Assembly (NCBI GenBank): GCA_943369485.1
Contig: CALRNH020000027.1
Location: forward strand, 1-21,051
DNA from: ATX-6F1 sp943369485
GTDB taxonomy: Bacteria > Cyanobacteriota > Cyanobacteriia > PCC-6307 > Cyanobiaceae
Length of the DNA: 21,051 nt
Direction: 5' to 3'
The position numbers and the translations under genes were made by a program. Shown here piece after piece: positions 14,070 to 21,051 of the stretch (within the stretch, counting starts at the first letter, position 1; every line of letters begins with the position of its first letter). The notes beneath the pieces were generated by a model. The model ran no database searches, had not been told where the DNA came from, and saw only the letters and a program-made list of their open reading frames with translations.

Positions 14070-14896
14070 GCCTGCCCTGCAGTCGCCTGGTGGTGTTCGG
14101 CGACAGCCTCAGCGACGTGGGCAACGTCCACGACCTGCTCGGGCACAAGGCCGTTCCCTCGCCGCCCCATGCGCCCGGCCGGCTCAGCAACGGCCCCCTC
14201 TGGGTGGAGCGCTTGGCGGACCGGCTCGGCCTGCCCCGGCCGACCCCGTCCCGCCTTGGAGGCAGCGGTCATGCCTACGGCGGCGCCCGTTCCGCCACCG
14301 GGTTCGCCCCGTTCAGCCGGGTTCCGAACCTGCGCGAACAGGTGCGGCGCCATCTCGAGGAGGGAAGCGGCAGCCCGGTCGATCCCGACGCGCTTCATGT
14401 GCTGAGGGCCGGGGCCAACGACTACCGGGATGCCCGCTGGCCGCTCAGCGTCGAGTGCGCCGAAGCGATCAACGCCAACCTGGTGGAGGCGGTGGAGGAC
14501 CTGGCCGATGCCGCGGTCACCCGCTTCCTGGTGCCCTCGGAGATTCCCTGGTCCTGCGGGCCGAGCCTGCCGGCCGAAGCCAGCGGGACGGAGCGGGTGC
14601 GGTTGAACGGGATGATCGCCGAGCAGAACGCCGTGCTGCGCCATCGGCTCAAGGAGCTGGCGGCCGAACGGGGGCTCAGGATCGTCCAGCCCGATGTCCA
14701 TGGTCTGATCCTGGCCATCCTGGCGGCACCGGATGCCCATGGCTTCGCGGAGGTTATCCGTCCAGCGCTGCCGGCGGATCCGGAGGCGCAGGGGTATCTG
14801 TGGTGGGACGATCGGGCCCATCTCACCACCACGGCCCATGAGCTGATTGCCCACCTGGCCCACAGGTCGATCCTGGCGGGGGACCCGGAGTTCTGA
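14066..14896 (+). CDS. SGNH/GDSL-family hydrolase (lipase/esterase)
   Basis: The 276-residue protein shows the SGNH blocks: VVFGDSLSDVGN at about 9-20 (nucleophile Ser in GDSLSD), AYGGARSATG near 70-79 (block II Gly), GANDY around 115-119 (block III Asn) and DRAHLTTTAHELIA near the C-terminus (block V Asp and His). This is the lecithinase/hemolysin-like branch (COG3240-like) of ester hydrolases. There is no obvious signal peptide before the nucleophile block, which starts by residue 9, so it may be intracellular or exported by another route. It is the last gene of the run from 11135, overlaps the oxygenase by 4 bases, and converges with the GDYXXLXY gene 9 bases further on. The substrate is unknown. 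Confidence 0.87.
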   Translation: MSLPCSRLVVFGDSLSDVGNVHDLLGHKAVPSPPHAPGRLSNGPLWVERLADRLGLPRPTPSRLGGSGHAYGGARSATGFAPFSRVPNLREQVRRHLEEGSGSPVDPDALHVLRAGANDYRDARWPLSVECAEAINANLVEAVEDLADAAVTRFLVPSEIPWSCGPSLPAEASGTERVRLNGMIAEQNAVLRHRLKELAAERGLRIVQPDVHGLILAILAAPDAHGFAEVIRPALPADPEAQGYLWWDDRAHLTTTAHELIAHLAHRSILAGDPEF

Positions 14897-14905
14897 ACGG
14901 CCGGC

Positions 14906-15412
14906 TCAGCGCAGCTCCAGGGGAATGATCGGCCCGTTGCCCTTCCTCACCCCCAGACGAATCGGCCGCGGCGGACCCTCCGCCGGCAGGGTCACCTCCA
15001 CCCACAGCTGCTCGCCAGGGAGGCGACGGGAGGGATCCGCCACCAGGGGCGGGATGAAGAAGGCCACGGAAGGCACCAACCGCCACCCCTGGTTCCAGGG
15101 GAAGGCCCGCAGGCTGCGGACGCGGGGCATGGCATCTCTGGCCAGATCAGCGCGCACCTGGCCGCCCTCGGCGCGCAGCAGCACCCGGGGATGGGCGCCG
15201 CAATCAGCGGCTCCCGGCGGGGGGGGCACCATCAGGGCCAGGTTCACGTAGCGCCCTCGGATCGGCAGGACGGGATCCACCGGCTCGGTGCGGACCCAAC
15301 CCCGGGGCCGGGTGGCCCGATCCAGCAGCAGCTGGCCCCCCAGGCTCAGCAGCAGCCCCCCCTGCAGCAGAGCCACCAGCAGACCCCGCTGCCATGCACC
15401 ACCCGGACTCAT
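14906..15412 (-). CDS. GDYXXLXY-domain protein (membrane-anchored)
   Basis: The 168-residue protein has one N-terminal hydrophobic segment (about 8-28) that may be a signal anchor, then a soluble part with LPIRGRYVNLAL near 49-60. This is the GRYVxLxx variant of the GDYXXLXY motif that names the family (Pfam PF14345). Members are encoded beside DUF2157 membrane proteins, as here. The ATG at 15412 overlaps the stop of the DUF2157 gene in ATGA, which fixes the start; the longer open frame reaching 16132 lies entirely inside DUF2157 and is a shadow. Biochemical function is unknown; the partnership points to an envelope complex. Confidence 0.82.
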   Translation of the reverse strand: MSPGGAWQRGLLVALLQGGLLLSLGGQLLLDRATRPRGWVRTEPVDPVLPIRGRYVNLALMVPPPPGAADCGAHPRVLLRAEGGQVRADLARDAMPRVRSLRAFPWNQGWRLVPSVAFFIPPLVADPSRRLPGEQLWVEVTLPAEGPPRPIRLGVRKGNGPIIPLELR

Positions 15413-16575
15413 GGGGCCTGCCGGCGCTGGGCGCGGGCAACGAGCCGGCGGCGCAGAAGTTCGAGGCCCCAGCCACCACCAAGAAACAGCACCCCCAGCC
15501 CGATCAGGCTGGCGGAGCGGCCCAGGCTGTTCATCACCTGCGACACGTAGAACGCCAGCACGTCGAGGGCGAGCAGGGCGACCCCGACGTTGACCCGTTC
15601 GCTGCGGCCCTCCGCCACGCCCCAGGCCACCAGCAGCAGGCCGCCCACGGCCCACCAGGCGTAGACCAACAGGCCGATGCTGTCGTGCCGTTCCCAGGCC
15701 AGGCCCAGGCCCGGCAACAGCCAGCCGATCGCCACCGCCAGCGGCCAGACCCGCTGGCCCCGCAGCAGCATGCCCAGCAGCAGCGGTGCCCCCAGGGCCA
15801 CCGCCCAACCGCCGAACGCCAGGGGCAGCGGCAGCGGTGCAGCGCGGGGACCAGAAAACACAGCGATCTGCCAGAAGAGGGCCGCCGGCAGCAGGGCCAG
15901 TCCGCCGATCCAGAGCAGCACCCGCCGTGACGGTGGGGCAGGACCCGCCCTCCGTGGAGCGGCCAGATAACTCAGGCTGCCGAGCAACAGCCCCGCCGCC
16001 GGCACCAGCACGGCCGTGGGATCGCCCGTGGCTTGCAGAAATTCGGATGTCCTCGTTCCCTCGACAACCAGCACCCACTCGCTGATCAGCCAGGCCGGTG
16101 CCAGCAGCGCCAGCAGAGCCAATTGGGGCCACTGGCGCAGCAGCCCCCAGCCGAGGCCGGCACCGATCGCCCAGAGCAGGAGGCCCAGGGGCCAGCGGGC
16201 CTCCAGGTGGAACAGCTGCCCCGCCAGAAAGATTCCCGCCCCGAGGGCCACGGTGCCCACGCCATGGAGCGCCACCGCCAGCGGCGGAAAGCGCTCCTCC
16301 ACCGCGGCCGCTCCTCCGTGCAGCCCCAGCACCAGGGCCAGCAGCAGGCCGAAGCGCTGCCCCGGTGCCAGGGCCTCCCAGTGGGTGGAGACGAACAACA
16401 GCAAACCCGCGGCCACCAGCACGCCCCCCAGGGCGATCGCCACAAGTACAGGCGCCCGCAGGCGTTGCGGGCGCGGCTGGGCCTGCTCCCAGGTGCGGAT
16501 CGACTCGGCGGCAGCGGGCTGGATCAGGCCCGCCTGGCGCCAGCGCTCCAGCTGTGACTCCCAGCTCTCGGCCAT
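15409..16575 (-). CDS. DUF2157 multi-spanning membrane protein
   Basis: The 388-residue protein starts with a soluble helix pair, WESQLERWRQAGLI and AAAESIRTWEQAQP, the N-terminal DUF2157 (PF09925) signature of a short helical region followed by membrane helices. From about residue 41 on there are at least ten hydrophobic segments, beginning APVLVAIALGGVLVAAGLLL. It ends with a basic tail (RRRLVARAQRRQ). Function is unknown; it is paired with the GDYXXLXY protein through a 4-base overlap, the standard arrangement in bacteria. It is divergent from valS with about 60 bases between the two starts. No signal peptide is evident and the N-terminal soluble part is likely cytosolic. Confidence 0.85.
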   Translation of the reverse strand: MAESWESQLERWRQAGLIQPAAAESIRTWEQAQPRPQRLRAPVLVAIALGGVLVAAGLLLFVSTHWEALAPGQRFGLLLALVLGLHGGAAAVEERFPPLAVALHGVGTVALGAGIFLAGQLFHLEARWPLGLLLWAIGAGLGWGLLRQWPQLALLALLAPAWLISEWVLVVEGTRTSEFLQATGDPTAVLVPAAGLLLGSLSYLAAPRRAGPAPPSRRVLLWIGGLALLPAALFWQIAVFSGPRAAPLPLPLAFGGWAVALGAPLLLGMLLRGQRVWPLAVAIGWLLPGLGLAWERHDSIGLLVYAWWAVGGLLLVAWGVAEGRSERVNVGVALLALDVLAFYVSQVMNSLGRSASLIGLGVLFLGGGWGLELLRRRLVARAQRRQAP

Positions 16576-16635
16576 GACTTAAGGCTAGGCGTGGCGGCCT
16601 TTTGCGACCATGGGGTCATACCCCATCCCCAGCCC

Positions 16636-19443
16636 ATGGCCGAGGCCGCCGCCCCTCCCCTGAACGCAGGCGCCCTGCCCAAGACCTACGACCCGGCCGG
16701 CACAGAAGCCCGCTGGCAGGCCGCCTGGGAGGAAGCCGGCGCCTTCCACCCTGACCCAAACGCCGCGGGGGAACCGTTTTCGATCGTGATCCCGCCGCCG
16801 AACGTGACCGGCAGCCTGCACATGGGCCACGGCTTCGAAACGGCCCTGATCGACACGATCGTGCGCTTCCAGCGCCTCCGCGGCAGGAACGTGCTGTGTC
16901 TGCCCGGCACCGACCACGCCTCGATCGCCGTGCAGACGATCCTGGAGAAGCAGATCACGGCCGAAGGCGGCGACAAGGACGACCTGGGCCGCGATGCCTT
17001 CTTGGAGCGGGCCTGGGCCTGGAAGGCTGAGAGTGGCGGCACGATCGTGGGTCAGTTGCGGCGGCTGGGCTACTCGGTGGACTGGGGCCGGGAGCGTTTC
17101 ACCCTCGACGCCCAGCTCAACAGGGCGGTGGTGGAGGCCTTCGTGCGCCTGCACGAGCAGGGGCTGATTCACCGGGGCGAGTACCTGGTGAACTGGTGCC
17201 CGGCCTCGGGATCGGCGGTGAGCGATCTGGAGGTGGAAACCAAGGAGGTGGATGGACACCTCTGGCACTTCCGCTACCCCCTCAGCAACGGCGCTGCGGC
17301 CGATGGCACCGACCACCTGGTGGTGGCGACCACCCGCCCGGAAACCCTCCTGGGGGACACCGGCGTGGCCGTGAACCCATCGGATCAGCGCTATGCAGCC
17401 CTGGTGGGGCTGACGATCGATCTACCCCTGGTCGGCCGACCGATTCCGATCGTTGCCGATGAGCACGTGGATCCGGCCTTCGGCACCGGCTGCGTCAAGG
17501 TCACTCCCGCCCATGACCCCAACGACTTCGCCATCGGCCAACGCCATCGCCTGCCGCTGATCACGGTGATGGCCAAGGACGGCACCATGAACGCCGCCTC
17601 CGGCCGCTTTGCCGGCCTCGATCGCTTCGAGGCGCGAGCGGCGGTGGTGGCCGCCATGGAGGCCGAAGGCTTCCTGGTGAAGGTGGAGCCCCACCGCCAC
17701 AGCGTGCCGTTTTCGGATCGGGGCAAGGTGCCCGTGGAGCCCCTGCTCTCCACCCAGTGGTTCGTCAAGGCCGAACCACTGGCGGCCCGCTGCCGCGAAG
17801 CCCTGGAGCGGGCCGAACCGCGCTTCGTGCCGGAGCGCTGGGAAAAGGTCTACCGCGATTGGCTCACCGACATCCGCGACTGGTGCATCAGTCGCCAGCT
17901 CTGGTGGGGGCACCGCATCCCGGCCTGGTTCGTGGTGAGTGAAACGAATGGCGTGATTTCTGATGCCACCCCCTATGTGGTCGCGCGCGATCAGGTGGAG
18001 GCCCGGGCGAAGGTGGAAGCGCAGTTCGGCTCCGATGCCGTCCTGGAGCAGGACCCGGACGTGCTCGACACCTGGTTCTCCAGTGGCCTCTGGCCCTTCT
18101 CCACCCTGGGCTGGCCCGATCCCGGGGCCGCCGATCTGGCCAAGTGGTATCCCACCAGCGTTCTGGTGACGGGCTTCGACATCATCTTTTTCTGGGTGGC
18201 CCGGATGACGATGCTGGCCGGGGCCATGGAGCCCGCCGGCACGGGACAGCCCTGGATGCCGTTTGCCGACGTGATGATCCACGGTCTGGTGCGGGACGAG
18301 CAGAACCGCAAGATGAGCAAGAGTGCCGGCAACGGTATCGATCCCCTGCCGCTGATCGAGCGCTACGGCGCCGATGCCCTGCGTTTCGCCCTGGTGCGCG
18401 AGGTCGCGGGCGCCGGCCAGGACATCCGCCTCGACTACGACCGCGCCACGGGAAGCTCGGCCACGGTGGAGGGAGCGCGGAACTTCGCGAACAAGCTGTT
18501 CAATGCCACGCGTTTCGCGTTGATGAATCTGGGGGGGGAGACGCCGGCGAGCCTGGGGGATCCCGATCCGGCGGGGTTGCAACTGGCGGACCGCTGGATC
18601 CTGTCCCGCCTCGCCCGGGTGAACCGCGAAACGGCACAGCGCTACGGCGGCTACGCCCTGGGCGAGGCCGCCAAGGGGCTCTACGAGTTCGCCTGGAACG
18701 AGGTCTGCGACTGGACGATCGAGTTGCTCAAGCGACGTCTCAACCCCGGAGAGAACCCAAGCCCCGAGGCCCTCGCCGATCAGCGCATCGCCCGCCAGGT
18801 GCTGGCCAAGGTCCTGAGCGAGCTGTTGGTGTTGCTCCATCCCCTGGTGCCCCACCTGTCCGAGGAGCTCTGGCACGGGCTCACCGGTGAGCCGGAGGAG
18901 ACGTTCCTCGCTCTGCAGCACTGGCCTGAGGTAGACGAGTTTGTCCTCGATGGCGAGCTGGAGGAGACGTTTGCGGAGCTGATTGAGGCGATCCGGGTGG
19001 TGCGCAACCTGCGGGCTGTGGCCGGGCTCAAGCCCTCCCAGGCGGTGCCGGTGGTGTTCATTACCGGGCGACCTGAACTGGCGACCGTGCTCACCGGGGC
19101 CAGCGCCGACATCACGGCCCTCACTCGGGCTGAGAGCGTCAAGGTGCTCGGTCCCGCCGCCGCCGCTGCCCAGCCGGCCGCCCGTGCACTGGCGGGGGTG
19201 AGCGGCGAGTTGCAGGTGCTGTTGCCCATTGAGGGGGTGGTGGATCTGGCGGCCCTGCAGGGCCGCCTGGAGAAGGATCTAGCCAAGGCCACCAAGGAGA
19301 TCCAAGGCCTCTCCGGCAGGCTGGCCAATCCCAACTTCGCCGGCAAGGCGCCGCCGGAGGTGGTGGCCGAGTGCAAGGCCAGCCTGGCGGAGGCCCAGGC
19401 CCAGGCCGAGCTGGCCAGAAAGCGCCTGGCGGATCTGGGCTGA
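16636..19443 (+). CDS. valS: Valyl-tRNA synthetase
   Basis: The 935-residue protein attaches valine to tRNA-Val in the cytosol. It has the class I HIGH motif as HMGH at 62-65 within PPPNVTGSLHMGHGFE, the KMSKS motif intact at 559-563, the editing (CP1) domain in between with TTRPETLLGDTGVAV and GTGCVKVTPAHDPNDF, an anticodon-binding domain after about 620, and the C-terminal coiled coil of bacterial ValRS from about 868 (GRLEKDLAKATKEIQGL onward). Length is normal. The frame is open to 16591, but the ATG at 16636 (MAEAAAPP) gives the usual N-terminus. A small inverted repeat, ATGGGG / CCCCAT at 16610-16626, lies just before the start; its significance is doubtful. The next gene begins 17 bases after the stop. 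Confidence 0.97.
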   Translation: MAEAAAPPLNAGALPKTYDPAGTEARWQAAWEEAGAFHPDPNAAGEPFSIVIPPPNVTGSLHMGHGFETALIDTIVRFQRLRGRNVLCLPGTDHASIAVQTILEKQITAEGGDKDDLGRDAFLERAWAWKAESGGTIVGQLRRLGYSVDWGRERFTLDAQLNRAVVEAFVRLHEQGLIHRGEYLVNWCPASGSAVSDLEVETKEVDGHLWHFRYPLSNGAAADGTDHLVVATTRPETLLGDTGVAVNPSDQRYAALVGLTIDLPLVGRPIPIVADEHVDPAFGTGCVKVTPAHDPNDFAIGQRHRLPLITVMAKDGTMNAASGRFAGLDRFEARAAVVAAMEAEGFLVKVEPHRHSVPFSDRGKVPVEPLLSTQWFVKAEPLAARCREALERAEPRFVPERWEKVYRDWLTDIRDWCISRQLWWGHRIPAWFVVSETNGVISDATPYVVARDQVEARAKVEAQFGSDAVLEQDPDVLDTWFSSGLWPFSTLGWPDPGAADLAKWYPTSVLVTGFDIIFFWVARMTMLAGAMEPAGTGQPWMPFADVMIHGLVRDEQNRKMSKSAGNGIDPLPLIERYGADALRFALVREVAGAGQDIRLDYDRATGSSATVEGARNFANKLFNATRFALMNLGGETPASLGDPDPAGLQLADRWILSRLARVNRETAQRYGGYALGEAAKGLYEFAWNEVCDWTIELLKRRLNPGENPSPEALADQRIARQVLAKVLSELLVLLHPLVPHLSEELWHGLTGEPEETFLALQHWPEVDEFVLDGELEETFAELIEAIRVVRNLRAVAGLKPSQAVPVVFITGRPELATVLTGASADITALTRAESVKVLGPAAAAAQPAARALAGVSGELQVLLPIEGVVDLAALQGRLEKDLAKATKEIQGLSGRLANPNFAGKAPPEVVAECKASLAEAQAQAELARKRLADLG

Positions 19444-19460
19444 GGCCTGCTGCAACACCG

Positions 19461-20069
19461 ATGGCCACGCCCGATCCTCTCTACCCCACGCCGCTCTGGA
19501 GCTTCCACCACCCGGATCCCGGCAGCATGGGGTCCCTGGCTGATCGGGTGCTGGAGCTGCAGCGACTCGATCCCAACGGGCTTTCACTCACCAACCAGGG
19601 TGGCTGGCACAGCGCCACGGGCCTGTTGCAGGATCCCTCTTTTGAGGGGTTGTTTCGCTGGGTGGCCGGCTGCTGCCGGACGGCCTTTGAGGCGGCAGGC
19701 TGGGACCTGGAGCGGGCCAACCCCAGCTTCAACAACGCCTGGGCGATGGTGAACCGCCTTGGCGACAGCACCCGCGCCCACCTCCACCCCAACAGCCTGT
19801 TCAGCGGCGTCGTCTACCTGCAGGCACCGCCCGGGGGAGGGGCGATCGCGTTTCTAGATCCCCGAGCCGGCGCCCAAGTGCTCCTGCCTCCGCTTCGCGC
19901 GGGAGCCGAGGGAGCCTTTTCTGGCCGCGTGCGACGACAGCCAGAGCCAGGATTGCTGCTGCTGTTCCCCGCCTGGCTCTGGCACGAGGTGGAGCCCAGT
20001 GCGGCCGAGGTCCCTCGCATCAGTGTCAGCTTCAACGTGGGGATGCGCCCCGTTCCGGAGAACTCCTAG
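19461..20069 (+). CDS. Putative 2OG-Fe(II) oxygenase of the TIGR02466 type
   Basis: The 202-residue protein has the pattern of the putative 2OG-Fe(II) oxygenase family defined by TIGR02466: a start with PLWSFHHPDP, the metal region AHLHPNSLFSGVVYL (H107, H109) around 106-120, FLDPR at 131-135, and LLLFPAWLWHEVEP (H175) with R186, S188 and SVSFNV. It differs clearly from the prolyl-hydroxylase-like enzyme in the PiT run, since it uses H-x-H-P-N-S instead of H-x-D. No substrate is known for the family. It starts 17 bases after valS, with ATG at 19461, and may be co-transcribed with it. The stop codon is part of the hairpin that follows. The long open frame upstream to 19371 overlaps valS and is not used. 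Confidence 0.8.
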   Translation: MATPDPLYPTPLWSFHHPDPGSMGSLADRVLELQRLDPNGLSLTNQGGWHSATGLLQDPSFEGLFRWVAGCCRTAFEAAGWDLERANPSFNNAWAMVNRLGDSTRAHLHPNSLFSGVVYLQAPPGGGAIAFLDPRAGAQVLLPPLRAGAEGAFSGRVRRQPEPGLLLLFPAWLWHEVEPSAAEVPRISVSFNVGMRPVPENS

Positions 20070-20098
20070 GGCTGAAGGAATCCCTTCGGCCCTAGGAG
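20063..20098. terminator. Strong hairpin between convergent genes, likely bidirectional terminator
   Basis: CTCCTAGGGCTGAAGG (20063-20078) pairs with CCTTCGGCCCTAGGAG (20083-20098) across a 4-base loop AATC. All 16 positions pair, one of them as U-G in the plus-strand RNA. It covers the stop codon of the oxygenase and lies 10 bases from the end of the RTX gene on the other strand. There is no proper T-run on either side, so it may act as a Rho-independent-like barrier or an mRNA 3'-end stabiliser. Confidence 0.75.
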
Positions 20099-20107
20099 AA
20101 ACACCGA

Positions 20108-21051
20108 TCAGACCGTGGTGACCAAACCCGCACTCCAGGTGGGGAGGCTGGTGCCAGCCAGCTGCAACTCCTGGAAGGCGCCTCCGGTGTAGCCCACCGT
20201 GAGGGTGCTGGTGCCAAGACCTCCCAGCACGGTGATCCCATCGGCCAGCACCAGCGCATCCTGGGCGCTGAAGTCGAGCAAGATATCCCTGCCCTCCAGC
20301 TGATCGCGGGTGATCAGCAGCTTGTCGGCGCCTGCACCGAGGGTGATGCGGTCGTTGCCGATGCCGCTGCGCACCACATCGTTCCCCGCCCCGCCATCGA
20401 TGATGTCGTCCCCGGCGCCGGCACGGATGAAGTCAACGCCACCGGATCCGATGATGATGTCGTCCCCGCCCCGGGTGTGGATGTAGTTGTTCACCACCGC
20501 CGGAAGGATCCCACGCGCGGAGGCGGAGATGCTTTCCTTCTCGCCATTTTCGTTCGGCACCAGTTCGGTCAAGACCACCTCCTGTTTGGAGCCGTCAATG
20601 AGGAACTCCAGCTTGATGACATCCTTGGATGAGGATGGCTCTGGCAGGTCGCCGCTGAAGCCTCCTTTGGTGAGATTGAGTTTGAAGTCACCAGTCTTCG
20701 GCAGAAGGTTCGGGTCATAGAGCTTGCCGTTGAGGTTGGTGGAGTCCACATCGAGCAAGAACGTGCTGCTGCGGTCAGCTGAGTTGTTGAAATTGAAGGC
20801 ACCTTTCACCGGAGTGATGCCTGGGGGCGGATTAAGTATTTGAGGAGGAAGGATTGGGGGCTGCGGCAGCGACGGGATCTCAGGTTGGTAGCTGAAGCGG
20901 ACGATCTGCCCACCAGCGGCGAGGTTGAAGTCGGCGATGGCACCACCCTTGACGCCATGGGTCTGGACGTTGGCGAAGAAATCAGTACCTGGTGCGTTGC
21001 CGTAGAGGTTGGAGACATCGATGATGCCTGAGGACTCCCAGCCGTAGGCCT
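20108..21051 (-). CDS. Secreted RTX-type calcium-binding protein, 3' part (gene runs off right edge)
   Basis: The minus-strand frame is open from the right edge to TGA at 20108-20110, giving at least 313 residues; the start lies outside. The visible order is as follows. First comes a segment AYGWESSGIIDVSNLYG, continuing TDFFANVQTHGV and GGAIADFNLAAGGQIVRF. Next is a Pro-rich linker (LPQPPILPPQILNPPPG) and a beta-rich stretch. Then come about six RTX nonapeptide repeats of GGxGxD type: GGDDIIIGS, GGVDFIRAG, AGDDIIDGG, AGNDVVRSG, IGNDRITLG and AGADKLLI. The C-terminal region is non-repeated, ending AGLVTTV. RTX repeats bind Ca2+ and mark type I secreted proteins. The first segment looks to me like the end of a DUF839/PhoX-like phosphatase domain, but this is tentative. 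No transporter gene is in the window. Confidence 0.82.
   Translation of the reverse strand, partial: AYGWESSGIIDVSNLYGNAPGTDFFANVQTHGVKGGAIADFNLAAGGQIVRFSYQPEIPSLPQPPILPPQILNPPPGITPVKGAFNFNNSADRSSTFLLDVDSTNLNGKLYDPNLLPKTGDFKLNLTKGGFSGDLPEPSSSKDVIKLEFLIDGSKQEVVLTELVPNENGEKESISASARGILPAVVNNYIHTRGGDDIIIGSGGVDFIRAGAGDDIIDGGAGNDVVRSGIGNDRITLGAGADKLLITRDQLEGRDILLDFSAQDALVLADGITVLGGLGTSTLTVGYTGGAFQELQLAGTSLPTWSAGLVTTV

Noticed and set aside
16610..16626. ATGGGG / CCCCAT inverted repeat before valS, considered as a T-box or attenuator
   Set aside because: Only six base pairs, no T-box conserved sequence, no terminator; cyanobacteria do not normally use T-boxes.
17422..18921. 499-codon minus-strand open frame
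   Set aside because: It is antisense to valS, whose motifs are intact, and the product is rich in Gly, His and Gln typical of shadow frames.
1..21051. CRISPR array, tRNA or rRNA genes
   Set aside because: No regularly spaced repeats and no cloverleaf- or rRNA-like sequence were seen on reading both strands.

Overview
The window looks like a chromosomal segment of a high-GC picocyanobacterium of the Cyanobium / Synechococcus group. The support is high G+C with strong G/C preference at third codon positions, five copies of the cyanobacterial HIP1 octamer GCGATCGC, a degraded cyAbrB-type regulator gene, a cyanobacterial-type Ca2+/H+ antiporter, and several small or conserved families typical of picocyanobacteria. 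The assignment is inferred from sequence features and not from any search.

Layout. 1-1433 is a gene-poor, decaying stretch: a small secreted four-cysteine protein (minus strand), then a cyAbrB pseudogene broken by an in-frame stop, a frameshift or deletion and a perfect 21-bp-arm palindrome, then a 12-bp-arm inverted repeat in front of a PilZ-like gene. 1434-4003 holds the PilZ-like protein, a convergent secreted phosphodiester-glycosidase-family protein, an apparently orphan HicB-like antitoxin and a TPMT-family methyltransferase. 4009-6429 (minus) holds a RelA/SpoT-type HD hydrolase, a small Cys/His-rich protein preceded by a good LexA-box match, and a saccharopine-dehydrogenase-like protein. 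6639-8908 (plus) holds a Ca2+/H+ antiporter followed 5 bp later by a membrane pentapeptide-repeat protein. 8937-10964 (minus) is a tight unit of a small acidic protein, a SAM methyltransferase and a short-chain dehydrogenase. 11135-14896 (plus) is a five-gene run with zero gaps or short overlaps: DUF47 regulator, PiT-type anion permease, unknown protein, 2OG-Fe(II) oxygenase and SGNH/GDSL hydrolase. 14906-16575 (minus) is an overlapping GDYXXLXY / DUF2157 membrane pair. 16636-20069 (plus) holds valyl-tRNA synthetase and a second, different 2OG-Fe(II) oxygenase. A strong hairpin at 20063-20098 separates this from the 3' part of a secreted RTX-repeat protein that runs off the right edge on the minus strand.

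How the genes work together. The clearest functional partners are DUF47 with PiT (anion, probably phosphate, uptake) and DUF2157 with GDYXXLXY (membrane pair of unknown role). Phosphorus may be a loose theme: the PiT system, a phosphodiester glycosidase and possibly a PhoX/DUF839-like RTX enzyme. That link is inference. I see no mobile element with a transposase, no CRISPR array, no prophage and no RNA gene. The less ordinary signals are the broken cyAbrB with its palindrome, the LexA-like site in front of the Cys/His protein, a tiny acidic ORF at 6487-6567, and the orphan HicB-like gene. I do not see a convincing novel multi-gene system.
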